Translations under genes and position numbers: made by a program
Source of the DNA: Flavobacteriaceae bacterium NBU2973
Lineage (GTDB): Bacteria > Bacteroidota > Bacteroidia > Flavobacteriales > Flavobacteriaceae
Direction of reading: 5' to 3'
Assembly (NCBI GenBank): GCA_026162565.1
Contig: JAOEIQ010000004.1
Span: 1-64,000 of the forward strand
DNA: 64,000 bases
Part shown: piece by piece, positions 9,349 to 20,161 of the stretch
How the letters are laid out: each line of letters starts with the position of its first letter
Numbering within the stretch: position 1 is the stretch's first letter
The notes under the pieces: generated by a model
Told to the model about the DNA's origin: nothing
Database searches by the model: none
Seen by the model: the letters and a program-made list of their open reading frames with translations, nothing else

Positions 9349-12324
9349 TTACTCTTCCATATCGTCGTCTAATTTTTTAACAGTATCATACATAATTGGT
9401 GTTGCAATAAACATAGATGAATATGTACCTACAATGACACCCACAATTAAAGCAAATAATAACCCTCTTAAGGATTCAGCTCCAAAAATAAACATTGCTA
9501 ATAATACCACTAAAGTAGTAAGCGACGTATTTAAGGTTCTACTTAATGTACTATTTAATGATGCATTAATTGTTTTACCAAAGTTCCATCCTGTTTTTTC
9601 TGCCAAGAATTCACGAATTCTATCAAATACAACAACCGTATCGTTTAACGAGTAACCAATTACTGTTAGTATAGCTGCAATAAATGCTTGATCTATTTCC
9701 ATACTAAAAGGCATAAACCTATATGTTAAAGAGAAGATACCTAATACGATTAGTACATCATGGAAAACAGCTGCGACAGCACCAAGAGAGAATTGCCACT
9801 TTTTAAATCGTATTAAAATGTATAAAAATACCACTATTAACGATCCTAAAATTGCCCATACAGATGACTTTTTAATATCATCTGCAATCGTCGGACTCAC
9901 TTTTCCAGAGAATAATTTACCAACTTTTTTATCACCAGAACCATCTACAAACTCATCATATGTCATTCCATCTGGTAAGAATTGTTTTAATGAATCGAAT
10001 AATAAGCTTTGCACTTCCTCATCAGCTTCAGCAGAGTTTTCATCTACTTTAAACTTTGTAGAAATTTTTAATTGATTTGGACTTCCAATCGTTTTTACTT
10101 CCGCGCTTCCAAAAGCACCAACTAAAGCATCTTTTACTTCTTCAGTATTCATATCTTGAGTAAAGCGTACTTGATATGTTCTTCCTCCAACGAAATCAAT
10201 ACCTTCATCTAAACCAGTTGTAAATAATGATCCAACTCCTGCTAAAATAATTACAGCAGAAATAGCATAAGCAATCTTACGCTTTTTCAAGAAGTTGATA
10301 TTCAAATTCTGGAATAAACCTTTAGTAAGCGATGTTGAGAAGTCTAATTTTCCACCTCTGTTCACATACCAATCTACTAATAATCTTGTGATAAAGATGG
10401 CTGTAAATAATGATGTTAAAATACCTATTAGAAGTGTAGTTGCGAAACCTTTAATTGGTCCAGTACCAAATACAAATAATATTAAGGCAGTTAAACCAGT
10501 AGTAATATTGGCGTCTAAAATTGATGATAAGGCGTTAGCGAATCCATCTTTAATAGATTCTTTTTGGCCTTTACCTTTAGCTAATTCTTCTCGAATACGC
10601 TCAAATATAAGTACGTTAGCATCTACCGAAATACCAATAGTTAATACAATACCTGCAATTCCTGGAAGTGTTAATACAGCTCCTAATCCTGCTAATATCC
10701 CGAAGATTAAAACAATATTTAATAATAAAGCGATATCAGCAAATCCTCCTGCTTTTCCGTAATAGAAAAGCATCCAGATTAATACCAAAGCTAATGCAAT
10801 CATAAATGATTTCATTCCAGCATCTACAGCTTCATCTCCTAATGACGCTCCAACCTCTTCAGCTTGAACGATATCTGCAGAAGCAGGTAATTTACCAGCT
10901 CTTAATACGTTTGCTAAATCGACTGCTTCGTTTAAAGTAAACTGTCCAGAAATTTCAGAGTTACCTCCTGCAATTGGACCAGTTGTTACTCCAGGAGCAG
11001 AATACACAATATCATCTAATACAATAGCAATTTGTCCACCTGTAGAGAATGCATTTCCTGTCATTTTTTCCCAAACTTTTGCTCCTTTTGCATTCATTTG
11101 CATAGACACTGTTGGTTTACCAGTTGGTCCATACGATTGACGAGCATCTGTTACAACAGCTCCACTTAATTCTGGTTTGTTTTCTCTATTCCCTTGTAAA
11201 GCATATAACTCTATAAGCTCACTATCTTTAGCTTGAATTCCCCATGCAAATTTTGCATAACGTAAATCTGCAGGTAATAAACTACGAACTTGAGGTGTAT
11301 TTAAGTAGCCATTTACAGTTTCTTTATCTTTAGCATCAAACATTGCTATAACTGGACCACCTGGGTATCCTTGCCCTTTTATTAAATCTAATAAAGGATT
11401 TACTACTGCAACAGCTGTAGAATCAGTAGTCGCTTCACCTAATAAATCATCAATAGCAGCATCCTCTTCTGAAGTTTCAGCAGCAGCTGTAGTATCTTTA
11501 GCAGGTGTCACAATCTCTTTAAGCACCTCGTTAGCTTGCACTAAAAACGGCACTAATTGCTCCCCTTTGTAAGCATCCCAAAATTCTAATTGTGCTGTAC
11601 TTTGTAAGAGTTTTTTAACACGATTAACATCTTTAGCCCCAGGTAATTCTACTAAAATACGTCCTGAATTTCCTAAACGTTGAATATTTGGTTGTGTCAC
11701 ACCAAACTTATCAATACGTTTACGTAATACCTCGAAAGCAGAAACGATTGACTCATCAATTTTTTGTTTGATGATTGGTTTAACCTCATCATCAGACATA
11801 TTAAAATTAATTTCTTCACTCAATTCTCTATTAGCAAAGATATCTGGAGACGCTAATTTAGTATCACCTTTAATAACATCAAAAGCCGTATAGAAAGACT
11901 CTAAATACGTATCTTGACTATCTTTCTGCAATTCTTCCGCATCATTTAAGGCCTTATTGAAAACTGGATCTTTAGTATTATTAGCCAATCCTTTTAAGAT
12001 GTCTTTTACAGATACTTGAAGAATTACGTTAATTCCACCTTTAAGATCCAGACCTAAATTCATAGCCTTATCTTTCACTTCATTATAGGTGTAATCAGCA
12101 ATTCCTATGTTAAATACTTTTTCGTTTGATAACGAATCTAGATAACGTGCTTCAGCAATGTTTCTTTTTGCATCGTACTCTTCTACTGATTCATCAAACT
12201 TGCTAACAGCATATTCTGTAGCATTACTTTCTACTTGATTGGCTTTAAATGTGAATGATAATTGATAAATACTTACCAAACCAAACAACAGCGCAAACAA
12301 TTTTACTAATCCTTTATTTTGCAT
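9349..12324 (-). CDS. secDF: Fused protein translocase SecDF
   Basis: 991 residues, SecD and SecF fused as is usual in Bacteroidota. It uses the proton gradient to pull secreted proteins through SecYEG. N-terminal transmembrane helix (about 7-24), a large periplasmic domain including MNLGLDLKGGINVILQV and RIDKFGVTQPNIQRLG, SecD membrane block with SVDANVLIFERIREEL, then the SecF half from about 690 with GLDEGIDFVGGRTYQV, NDTVVVFDRIREF and a final helix bundle. An Ala/Thr/Asp-rich insert (about 265-300) is a low-complexity loop. The export-rich neighbourhood fits, but this is a housekeeping gene with its own promoter. Confidence 0.98.
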   Translation of the reverse strand: MQNKGLVKLFALLFGLVSIYQLSFTFKANQVESNATEYAVSKFDESVEEYDAKRNIAEARYLDSLSNEKVFNIGIADYTYNEVKDKAMNLGLDLKGGINVILQVSVKDILKGLANNTKDPVFNKALNDAEELQKDSQDTYLESFYTAFDVIKGDTKLASPDIFANRELSEEINFNMSDDEVKPIIKQKIDESIVSAFEVLRKRIDKFGVTQPNIQRLGNSGRILVELPGAKDVNRVKKLLQSTAQLEFWDAYKGEQLVPFLVQANEVLKEIVTPAKDTTAAAETSEEDAAIDDLLGEATTDSTAVAVVNPLLDLIKGQGYPGGPVIAMFDAKDKETVNGYLNTPQVRSLLPADLRYAKFAWGIQAKDSELIELYALQGNRENKPELSGAVVTDARQSYGPTGKPTVSMQMNAKGAKVWEKMTGNAFSTGGQIAIVLDDIVYSAPGVTTGPIAGGNSEISGQFTLNEAVDLANVLRAGKLPASADIVQAEEVGASLGDEAVDAGMKSFMIALALVLIWMLFYYGKAGGFADIALLLNIVLIFGILAGLGAVLTLPGIAGIVLTIGISVDANVLIFERIREELAKGKGQKESIKDGFANALSSILDANITTGLTALILFVFGTGPIKGFATTLLIGILTSLFTAIFITRLLVDWYVNRGGKLDFSTSLTKGLFQNLNINFLKKRKIAYAISAVIILAGVGSLFTTGLDEGIDFVGGRTYQVRFTQDMNTEEVKDALVGAFGSAEVKTIGSPNQLKISTKFKVDENSAEADEEVQSLLFDSLKQFLPDGMTYDEFVDGSGDKKVGKLFSGKVSPTIADDIKKSSVWAILGSLIVVFLYILIRFKKWQFSLGAVAAVFHDVLIVLGIFSLTYRFMPFSMEIDQAFIAAILTVIGYSLNDTVVVFDRIREFLAEKTGWNFGKTINASLNSTLSRTLNTSLTTLVVLLAMFIFGAESLRGLLFALIVGVIVGTYSSMFIATPIMYDTVKKLDDDMEE

Positions 12325-12361
12325 TATTATTTATTTTAAGGTCAAATTTTTTAAAAACGAG

Positions 12362-12369
12362 CAAATATA
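12362..12369 (-). promoter_or_regulatory. secDF promoter -7 element TATATTTG
   Basis: On the minus strand TATATTTG is preceded by TTG with a 20-nt spacer, matching the Bacteroidota TTG-N17-23-TAnnTTTG arrangement. Predicted leader about 30-35 nt before the secDF ATG. Confidence 0.65.
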
Positions 12370-12475
12370 TTATTTACCTCAAAACCTGACAATTATTTTT
12401 TGTGTTTATAGTATTTTGGAAATTCGATACGTTTTCAGCAAATCCTGACGAAAACAAATCTTTTTTAGAAAAAAA

Positions 12476-13075
12476 TTAGCAGCTGGGTCCAGCTCTAACT
12501 TCTGGTATTTTGTAAGATATGGTATCTATTGCAAGAGCAATAGTGTTATTTATTTTTAAGGCTACCTCATAATATTCGCATTTGTCATCAGCTTCATTTA
12601 TACTTAAAAATGTGAATGCATTTGGATTTGAAAATCGATCACTTTCTGTTTTAACTTCTAAAACATGACCATCGAAGCTCCAATCATTTGAGTTAATTTC
12701 TTGAAGTTCATAGACATCTAGATTATAAGTGATTGCTGAATTTTCTGAAGGAAAAGAAGACTCTTTTGATGAAAAATCAACATCTAAACTCTGCTCATTA
12801 GACAATACATTTTTTATACTAGATGCATCAGTACTACTGTAATAAGTAATCTTAAGGCTATTGCCTAGTTCATGTATTTTAATATTCTCAACACCTAATT
12901 TTTCTAATTGCTTTGTTAGTGTAGCAATTGTTTCTTGAGCATAGCTAGATTTTGAGTCGTTATCAACAAACTGCAATACAATTTCTTGATTGGGAGCAGT
13001 TGTTTGTTGCTGATTAACAACACCTAATACGGTAAGAATAATTATAAATGTACTAATGTACCTTCTAAAATGCAT
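12476..13075 (-). CDS. Hypothetical membrane-anchored or secreted protein
   Basis: 199 residues. An N-terminal hydrophobic stretch (ISTFIIILTVLGVV) acts as a signal or anchor. The middle (about 40-95) alternates polar strands and helices (ATLTKQLEKLGVENIKI) and looks like a small alpha/beta domain; the C-terminus ends VRAGPSC. No family recognised with confidence. The ATG lies only 5 nt from the last base of a TATATTTG promoter element, so the mRNA is probably leaderless. It sits between secDF and mdh; the mdh terminator overlaps the region just upstream of its promoter. Confidence 0.8.
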   Translation of the reverse strand: MHFRRYISTFIIILTVLGVVNQQQTTAPNQEIVLQFVDNDSKSSYAQETIATLTKQLEKLGVENIKIHELGNSLKITYYSSTDASSIKNVLSNEQSLDVDFSSKESSFPSENSAITYNLDVYELQEINSNDWSFDGHVLEVKTESDRFSNPNAFTFLSINEADDKCEYYEVALKINNTIALAIDTISYKIPEVRAGPSC

Positions 13076-13079
13076 GCGC

Positions 13080-13087
13080 CAAATATA
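13080..13087 (-). promoter_or_regulatory. Promoter -7 element TATATTTG placed for a leaderless mRNA
   Basis: TATATTTG on the minus strand ends 5 nt before the A of the ATG at 13075. In the consensus arrangement transcription would start at or next to that A. Confidence 0.6.
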
Positions 13088-13092
13088 AAAAA

Positions 13093-13122
13093 AATAAAGA
13101 CTGCATCTCTACAGTCTTTATA
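13093..13122 (-). terminator. mdh terminator
   Basis: AAAGACTG, 8-nt loop, CAGTCTTT (13096-13119) in an A/T-rich context, 26 nt after the mdh stop on the minus strand. Confidence 0.7.
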
Positions 13123-13147
13123 TAATATACATTTTAATCGATAAACG

Positions 13148-14074
13148 TTACAGTTCTAACAAACCATTTGTTTTTTTAACACCTTCAGCACTTTCAGCTA
13201 AATGTGCTTTTTCTGCATCGTTTAAGTTAATAGTTACAATACTTTCTATTCCGTTACGTCCTAAAACAACAGGCACTCCAATACATAAATCGTTTAAACC
13301 ATATTCTCCTTCAAGTAATGTAGAACAAGGGAATATTTTTTTCTGATCACAAGCAATTGCTTGAACCAAACCACTAACTGCTGCTCCAGGAGCATACCAA
13401 GCAGAAGTTCCTAATAATTTTGTAAGCGTCGCTCCACCTACTTTAGTATCTTCTTTTACTTGTGTTAATCTTTCATCTGAAATAAACTCTGAAACAGGCA
13501 CTGAATTTCTAGTAGCTAAACGTGTTAATGGCACCATTCCTTTATCTGAATGACCTCCAATAACCATTCCGTCTACATCACTAATTGGCGCTCCTAAAGC
13601 TTCTGCCAATCTGTATTTAAAACGAGCAGAGTCTAAAGCGCCTCCCATTCCAATAATTCTATTTTTTGGCAATCCAGTTGTTTTATGAACTAAATACGTC
13701 ATTGTATCCATTGGATTACTCACAACAATAATAATAGTATTTGGAGAATGCTCAATTAAACTTGCAGATACAGATTTTACAATTCCAGCATTGATACCAA
13801 TTAACTCTTCACGAGTCATTCCTGGTTTACGTGGAATACCAGATGTAATAACACAAATATCACTATTTGCTGTTTTACTATAATCGTTAGTGGTTCCTGT
13901 AATTTTAGTATCGAATCCGTTTAATGAAGCTGTTTGCATTAAATCCATAGCTTTACCTTCTGCAAAACCTTCTTTAATATCTAGGACTACAACTTCTGAA
14001 GCAAAATCTTTAATGGCAATATACTCTGCACAACTTGCTCCAACTGCTCCTGCTCCAACTACTGTTACTTTCAT
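13148..14074 (-). CDS. mdh: Malate dehydrogenase
   Basis: NAD-dependent oxidation of malate to oxaloacetate in the TCA cycle. 308 residues, the size of the LDH-like bacterial MDH group. Rossmann motif VVGAGAVGASCAEY at the N-terminus with the NAD-selecting acidic residue in VVLDIKEG. Substrate and catalytic residues: GIPRKPGMTREELI with its Arg residues, VVSNPMDTMTYL, GALDSARFKYRLA, and the catalytic His in MVIGGHSDKGMVP. Own promoter and terminator, so likely monocistronic. Confidence 0.97.
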   Translation of the reverse strand: MKVTVVGAGAVGASCAEYIAIKDFASEVVVLDIKEGFAEGKAMDLMQTASLNGFDTKITGTTNDYSKTANSDICVITSGIPRKPGMTREELIGINAGIVKSVSASLIEHSPNTIIIVVSNPMDTMTYLVHKTTGLPKNRIIGMGGALDSARFKYRLAEALGAPISDVDGMVIGGHSDKGMVPLTRLATRNSVPVSEFISDERLTQVKEDTKVGGATLTKLLGTSAWYAPGAAVSGLVQAIACDQKKIFPCSTLLEGEYGLNDLCIGVPVVLGRNGIESIVTINLNDAEKAHLAESAEGVKKTNGLLEL

Positions 14075-14112
14075 ACGTATTTTATTTAAATTAGTGTTGT
14101 TTTTTAAGACTG

Positions 14113-14120
14113 CAAAATTA
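14113..14120 (-). promoter_or_regulatory. mdh promoter -7 element TAATTTTG
   Basis: TAATTTTG matches TAnnTTTG on the minus strand about 40 nt upstream of the mdh ATG. The -33 element is not obvious. Confidence 0.5.
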
Positions 14121-14141
14121 CGAATTTATATCCTCTAAATA

Positions 14142-14171
14142 AAAAAGCGCAAGATGAATTCTTGCGCTTTT
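14142..14171 (-). terminator. Terminator after the outer-membrane-like gene
   Basis: AAAGCGCAAG, short loop, CTTGCGCTTT with a T-tract on the minus strand, 28 nt past the stop at 14199. Confidence 0.8.
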
Positions 14172-14198
14172 AACTTATATTTATAATACGTTGTTTTT

Positions 14199-15212
14199 TT
14201 AGAATGAAAAATTAATTCCCAGACTTGCACTATCAAACTCTGCAATTGTATAGTCTGCATTTAATCCGAAAAAGCCCAACTTTAAATTTGCTCCAATAGT
14301 AGCTCTCATTCCGGAGATATCTTGTTCTATTGAAAAGGGATCTACAATTTCATCTGAAAATAACAATCCATCAGTTACTACATAAGTTCCTAATAAGTCT
14401 GTTGTTGATTTTCCATCTAAATAACCTAAAGCGCCATAAAAATTGACTACTTTAAGTTTTGTACCAACTATTAATTGAAACAATAAGGTATTAATATCTG
14501 TTTGTATTTGTTGATTTTCACCTTCAATTACTTCTGTATCTGTAAAGTCATAGTTAGCATCTAAATGTGTGTAAGCCACTAATCCAGAAATGGCAACTGG
14601 GAAAATTTTGTCTGCAGGTAACCACGAAGTAAACTCCTGTTGTAATCCAAAGCCATAATAGCCTACTTTGGCATCTTCAGTTTCAACTTTTGGAAAGAAT
14701 CTTCCCTTGATTTGAGTTCCTTTAAAAGGTGAAAAACTTGCTTGTAGAAAAGCAGTTGGTATTATGTTTACACCTTCTGATCCAATTCCAGTTGGTAATG
14801 TTAGCTCTACTTCTTGATTTCCAAAAATAGGATCGTCGTAGGTTACAATAACTGTAATATCTGGATCGTTATCTCCTAAAGCTGTGGCTACTGTTTTTGA
14901 AGGACTGTTATCAGGGAATCTAATGTTCTCGTAATCTGCAACATTAAGCTCAAAAGATTTTTTTTCGTCTTTTATAAATGATGCATTAGCAATTAGTGAT
15001 ATTTCAAAACCAAATCGTTTAGGTGCTTTGGCACTATTAAACCATCCATTATTCATACCAAATGCTAATCCTTCAGAAGCTGGTGCTATGTAATCTGTAG
15101 TAAACCTTTTAGCATCCTCAATACCTGCAGTTAGTAGGTCGTTAACATTTTCTTGAGCAGTGGTTGTTACAAATGACGACAGCATTAAAGTAAAAATAAA
15201 TAACTTTTTCAT
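14199..15212 (-). CDS. Secreted, probably outer-membrane beta-barrel protein (DUF6588-like)
   Basis: 337 residues with a signal peptide (MKKLFIFTLMLSSFVTTTAQ). The N-terminal segment DLLTAGIEDAKRFTTDYIAPASEG and GMNNGWFNSA is followed by alternating amphipathic strands. The protein ends in strands closing with a terminal Phe (LGINFSF), the usual outer-membrane barrel ending. I recall this pattern in Bacteroidota proteins annotated DUF6588, but cannot verify that. Function unknown; nothing ties it to mdh or gyrB beyond adjacency. It has its own promoter and terminator. Confidence 0.8.
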   Translation of the reverse strand: MKKLFIFTLMLSSFVTTTAQENVNDLLTAGIEDAKRFTTDYIAPASEGLAFGMNNGWFNSAKAPKRFGFEISLIANASFIKDEKKSFELNVADYENIRFPDNSPSKTVATALGDNDPDITVIVTYDDPIFGNQEVELTLPTGIGSEGVNIIPTAFLQASFSPFKGTQIKGRFFPKVETEDAKVGYYGFGLQQEFTSWLPADKIFPVAISGLVAYTHLDANYDFTDTEVIEGENQQIQTDINTLLFQLIVGTKLKVVNFYGALGYLDGKSTTDLLGTYVVTDGLLFSDEIVDPFSIEQDISGMRATIGANLKLGFFGLNADYTIAEFDSASLGINFSF

Positions 15213-15235
15213 AAACTTAAATAATTTAGGGTGTT

Positions 15236-15243
15236 CAAAAATA
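15236..15243 (-). promoter_or_regulatory. Promoter -7 element TATTTTTG
   Basis: TAnnTTTG match on the minus strand, about 24 nt upstream of the ATG at 15212. Confidence 0.5.
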
Positions 15244-15316
15244 CTAAAATTCTTAAAATAAACGCATTTAATCGTTTAAAATTGCTCTTAATCGATATTT
15301 GTTATTTTTTTGAAAC

Positions 15317-15356
15317 AAAAAAAGCAATTACGATTATTTACGTAATTGCTTTAAAA
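15317..15356 (-). terminator. gyrB terminator
   Basis: AAAGCAATTACG, 8-nt loop, CGTAATTGCTTT, followed on the minus strand by a T-rich run; 20 nt after the gyrB stop. Confidence 0.85.
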
Positions 15357-15376
15357 TAGGTTTTGTTTTAATCTAG

Positions 15377-17362
<1,986 letters not shown>

Positions 17363-17385
17363 TTAACGTATCATTTCAACATAAA

Positions 17386-17393
17386 CAAATATA
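17386..17393 (-). promoter_or_regulatory. gyrB promoter -7 element TATATTTG
   Basis: Exact TAnnTTTG match on the minus strand. It predicts a leader of about 65 nt to the ATG at 17314. Confidence 0.6.
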
Positions 17394-17464
17394 CAACTTT
17401 ACATAGGCTTTTTAAAGCGTTTTAAGCTATTTATCACTTATTTATTAACAATTTTAAAATTAAT

Positions 17465-17559
17465 AAAAGTTGCTTAAATCGTCTAAAAAGTGGCTTAAAT
17501 TTAATTCAGTCTTGTTTTTTTAGTATTGCAATTATCAAAGATGTAAAAGTGCCTTAAAA
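17465..17559. repeat. Three direct repeats AAAAGTkSCTTAAAw upstream of gyrB
   Basis: Copies at 17465-17479, 17486-17500 and 17545-17559 share AAAAGT[T/G][G/C]CTTAAA. The first two starts are 21 nt apart (two helical turns). They lie 70-170 nt upstream of the gyrB -7 element and could be protein-binding sites. Confidence 0.5.
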
Positions 17560-17659
17560 CTCAAATATTGGCTAAATATACATTGTCAAAAACTTAAAAA
17601 ACCATCTTATTAACACCATTAAAAACACTTTTTCAGTAATTACTTTCTTGTCTTCAATT

Positions 17660-18460
17660 TCAAATAGTGCTTTTCTGTTGATTTCTTCTGTAATATTCGG
17701 TAAGTATTAATCCAATAATTAAAATACTTAACTGCATAACTAGCCCAATGTTTTCCGTTTGTGTTTTTAAATCTTGAGTTGCATCTACAGGAAATTCTAA
17801 ATTCCAAAGCGCATGTCTTTCATCTTTTTGACCAACTAAAGCGAGTACAACATTTATAGCCATATGCAATCCTGTAGGAAATGCTATTCCTTTAGTCCAA
17901 ACTGCTGTTATTCCATAAATAAACGCCCAAATCCCTGGACCTAGCAATTGATTAAAAAAAGTAGTGCCTGTAAAATCATGATACCAAGCAAAAAGAATTG
18001 CTAATAAAATTTGAGCTGGCCAAACACCGAACTTATCATTGATTTTTGTAAATGCATAGCCTCTAAAAATAATTTCTTCCATGTAGGCTAATGGGAAAAA
18101 TGCCAATAACCAAAATAATACTGATGGAATATTTGACTCAAAATTATAAGACATCTCTAAACTTGAAAAACTGATTGATATTGCTAACATAAAAACTGTA
18201 ACAACAAGACCAATAAAAAACCCAATAACAAATCTTACTGGCGTTTTTCGCTCTAAATAGAAACCTATTTTTCTAAAAGATGTTTTGTCCCTCTTTACAG
18301 CTACATAAGTCAATAAAAGTGCTACACCTGTAATAAGTATTCCTCCTAGACCATATTTGCTTACTGAAACCAAAGGAATGGCATTTAGACCTATTAATAT
18401 TACAATAAAACTTGTGGGTAATATTAGAGCAGACAATATCTGTATGAATTTAGTTTTCAT
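17660..18460 (-). CDS. CPBP family intramembrane metalloprotease
   Basis: 266 residues, about eight hydrophobic segments. The CPBP/Abi motifs are intact: motif 1 YMEEIIFRGYAF (about residues 126-137), motif 2 FAWYHDF (about 161), and motif 3 GLHMAINVV (about 197). The Glu and His residues coordinate the catalytic metal in type II CAAX-prenyl-protease relatives. The bacterial substrate is unknown; family members act in protein processing or bacteriocin self-immunity. It begins 35 nt after the XRE/membrane regulator gene, so they are probably one operon and the regulator may control it. Confidence 0.93.
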   Translation of the reverse strand: MKTKFIQILSALILPTSFIVILIGLNAIPLVSVSKYGLGGILITGVALLLTYVAVKRDKTSFRKIGFYLERKTPVRFVIGFFIGLVVTVFMLAISISFSSLEMSYNFESNIPSVLFWLLAFFPLAYMEEIIFRGYAFTKINDKFGVWPAQILLAILFAWYHDFTGTTFFNQLLGPGIWAFIYGITAVWTKGIAFPTGLHMAINVVLALVGQKDERHALWNLEFPVDATQDLKTQTENIGLVMQLSILIIGLILTEYYRRNQQKSTI

Positions 18461-18495
18461 AATAAAAAAGTTTAAAAATTAAAAAAAAGGATTAG

Positions 18496-19062
18496 CTAGT
18501 TTTTTGGTTTCAAAAACGGAATAGATAAAGGATATTTATACGTAGCTGTTTGTAAAGCTCTCGATATATTATAGAGTGTCGTTATAATACTAAAAAAAAC
18601 TACTGCTCCAGTGATAAAAAAATTATATCCTGGAAGTGCAAAAAACAATACTAATGAGCATAAAAAATACAACATAATGGAACTATGAAAATTAACTACT
18701 GCTCTTCCATGAGCATCATATACTTTATTATCGTCTGCTTTATGAATCCATAGAAACAATGGAAACAAAATACTTGCAAAAGGAATTATTAATCCAAAAA
18801 ATGGCGCGCCATGTAACAACAACATCCATTTACGCTGAATGACTTCTACATTCGGATTATCTAAAATCAATAAATCATTAACCTCAACATTGAGTCCAGC
18901 TGCTAATAACTTTACTGTTTGTAAATGAGGTTGCACATCGCCTTTCTCTATACGTTGAATGGTACGCACAGTAACGGTAGTTTTATCAGACAATTGTTCT
19001 TGAGTAAGCCCTTGTAATTTTCTCTGATAGACTAAATTTTCGCTTAACGATTTTGTTTTCAT
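18496..19062 (-). CDS. XRE-family HTH regulator with C-terminal membrane domain (DUF4870-like)
   Basis: 188 residues. Residues about 6-62 form an XRE helix-turn-helix (LVYQRKLQGLTQEQLSDKTT, VRTIQRIEKG). Residues about 75-185 hold a DUF4870-like block of three to four membrane segments (PFFGLIIPFASILFPLFLWI, GRAVVNFHSSIMLYFLCSLV). Such fusions are likely membrane-tethered DNA-binding regulators. It is upstream of the CPBP protease gene in a probable operon; intramembrane proteolysis of the regulator by its partner is conceivable but is only inference. Confidence 0.9.
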   Translation of the reverse strand: MKTKSLSENLVYQRKLQGLTQEQLSDKTTVTVRTIQRIEKGDVQPHLQTVKLLAAGLNVEVNDLLILDNPNVEVIQRKWMLLLHGAPFFGLIIPFASILFPLFLWIHKADDNKVYDAHGRAVVNFHSSIMLYFLCSLVLFFALPGYNFFITGAVVFFSIITTLYNISRALQTATYKYPLSIPFLKPKN

Positions 19063-19265
19063 TTGCTAACACCTTTTGTTTTTCATCTGTCAAATGGAAC
19101 ATCTATATTATACTAAATCATTTATTCTTAATGTATACAACAAGAAATAGATATTTCATTTCTATTGTTTTGCTGGTACAAATCTACAGCAAGTATTTGG
19201 TTTTTAGCACGACATTTAAATGTCATCTTTCTGTCATTTATAGGTTTTACAGGGCTTTTTGAGGA

Positions 19266-20030
19266 TTACTTGTCTAATTCTTGATCGATTAACTTTAAAA
19301 TTTCATTTGTGTAACTTCTAACTACATATGACTCTTGTTTTGTCCATTCGCAAATAGAAATTATATTAAAAATATAATCGTCTACATCCTTATTGTTAAT
19401 ATAGTCTTTAACTGCCTTAAGTCTATTTTCTTTATTTTTTATGTATTCCTTTTCTTGCCAAACACCATCAAACAAATCTTTAATTGAAAAATTTTGGGTT
19501 AAAAATGGATTATAATTATTCATATTGTAAAGTCTCAAATCTTGTTCATACTCTCTTAATCTATCTACTTGACCAGACCAATTAGTCAGTCTTGTTTTTA
19601 ATTCGTTACTATCGATGAGATAAAGCTTGCCAGAGGATAACAATTCATTAGTTGTACCCATAACTGGATCAAAAGTAGGTGTATTATGAGTCCATGTAAT
19701 ATAGCTTCTTAAAGTATCTGTTGAAAATTCAGAAATACTATTCTCTTCCTTTATATTAAATAACTGTTCTATTGAATAAATCATATGCTTTCGCATAGTG
19801 TCTTTCGCGTCTAACTCCTTTAGATTTTCTTGAAACTCACTTTTAAGTTGTAACAAAATTTGTTGCTCTTGATTACTATCTAATCGGTTTTGGTTCCAAT
19901 TATTTATTTGAAGTGCAATTAAAATTCCGATTACAACAAGAATAATTTCGCCAAAAGCATATTTAAAATATTTTCCCATTTTATTTTGTTCTAAAAGTGA
20001 TTTGCGAATATGTCTGAAGAATTTAATCAT
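19266..20030 (-). CDS. DUF6090 family protein (paralogue 4 of a tandem array)
   Basis: 254 residues from the ATG at 20030; a TTG one codon upstream is rejected because the paralogues start MIKFFRHIR. Conserved N-terminus (MIKFFRHIRKSLLEQNKMGK) then one membrane helix (about 28-47, ILVVIGILIALQINNWN). The remainder is a divergent helical, charged domain with coiled-coil character (NQEQQILLQLKSEFQENLKE), probably periplasmic. Family function unknown. It is separated from the rest of the array by a CxxCxGxG-protein gene and an intergenic repeat that appears to interrupt a relic of another paralogue. Confidence 0.88.
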   Translation of the reverse strand: MIKFFRHIRKSLLEQNKMGKYFKYAFGEIILVVIGILIALQINNWNQNRLDSNQEQQILLQLKSEFQENLKELDAKDTMRKHMIYSIEQLFNIKEENSISEFSTDTLRSYITWTHNTPTFDPVMGTTNELLSSGKLYLIDSNELKTRLTNWSGQVDRLREYEQDLRLYNMNNYNPFLTQNFSIKDLFDGVWQEKEYIKNKENRLKAVKDYINNKDVDDYIFNIISICEWTKQESYVVRSYTNEILKLIDQELDK

Positions 20031-20042
20031 CAATTTATTACT

Positions 20043-20158
20043 TTGTCATTACGAGACTTTTGTAAAAAGTCGTGGTAATCTGTTGTTTTATTCTTTCAAT
20101 TAAAAAGATTGCCACACTACGACTTCGACAAGCTCTGTCTGACAGCTCGCAATAACAA
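20043..20158. repeat. Intergenic inverted-repeat element of the TCATTgCGAG type
   Basis: Ends are TTGTCATTACGAG and its imperfect complement CTCGCAATAACAA. Internal arms GTGGTAATCT / AGATTGCCAC add to the hairpin, with a middle of about 25 nt. The same family recurs at 61070, 61750 and 62589. It lies between the decayed DUF6090 start and the intact paralogue beginning at 20030. Confidence 0.7.
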
Positions 20159-20161
20159 TTA

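Noticed and set aside
10295-10762. 155-residue plus-strand ORF within secDF
   Set aside because: Antisense to conserved SecDF membrane segments; Pro/Asn-rich composition and no initiation context.
17400-17480. Possible oriC or DnaA boxes near gyrB
   Set aside because: TTATCACTT and TTATTAACA-like strings are poor DnaA box matches, and neither dnaA nor other origin-linked genes are nearby.
17660-19062. Toxin-antitoxin pair (XRE plus CPBP)
   Set aside because: The regulator carries a membrane domain and the partner is a CPBP protease with intact motifs; nothing resembles a known toxin.
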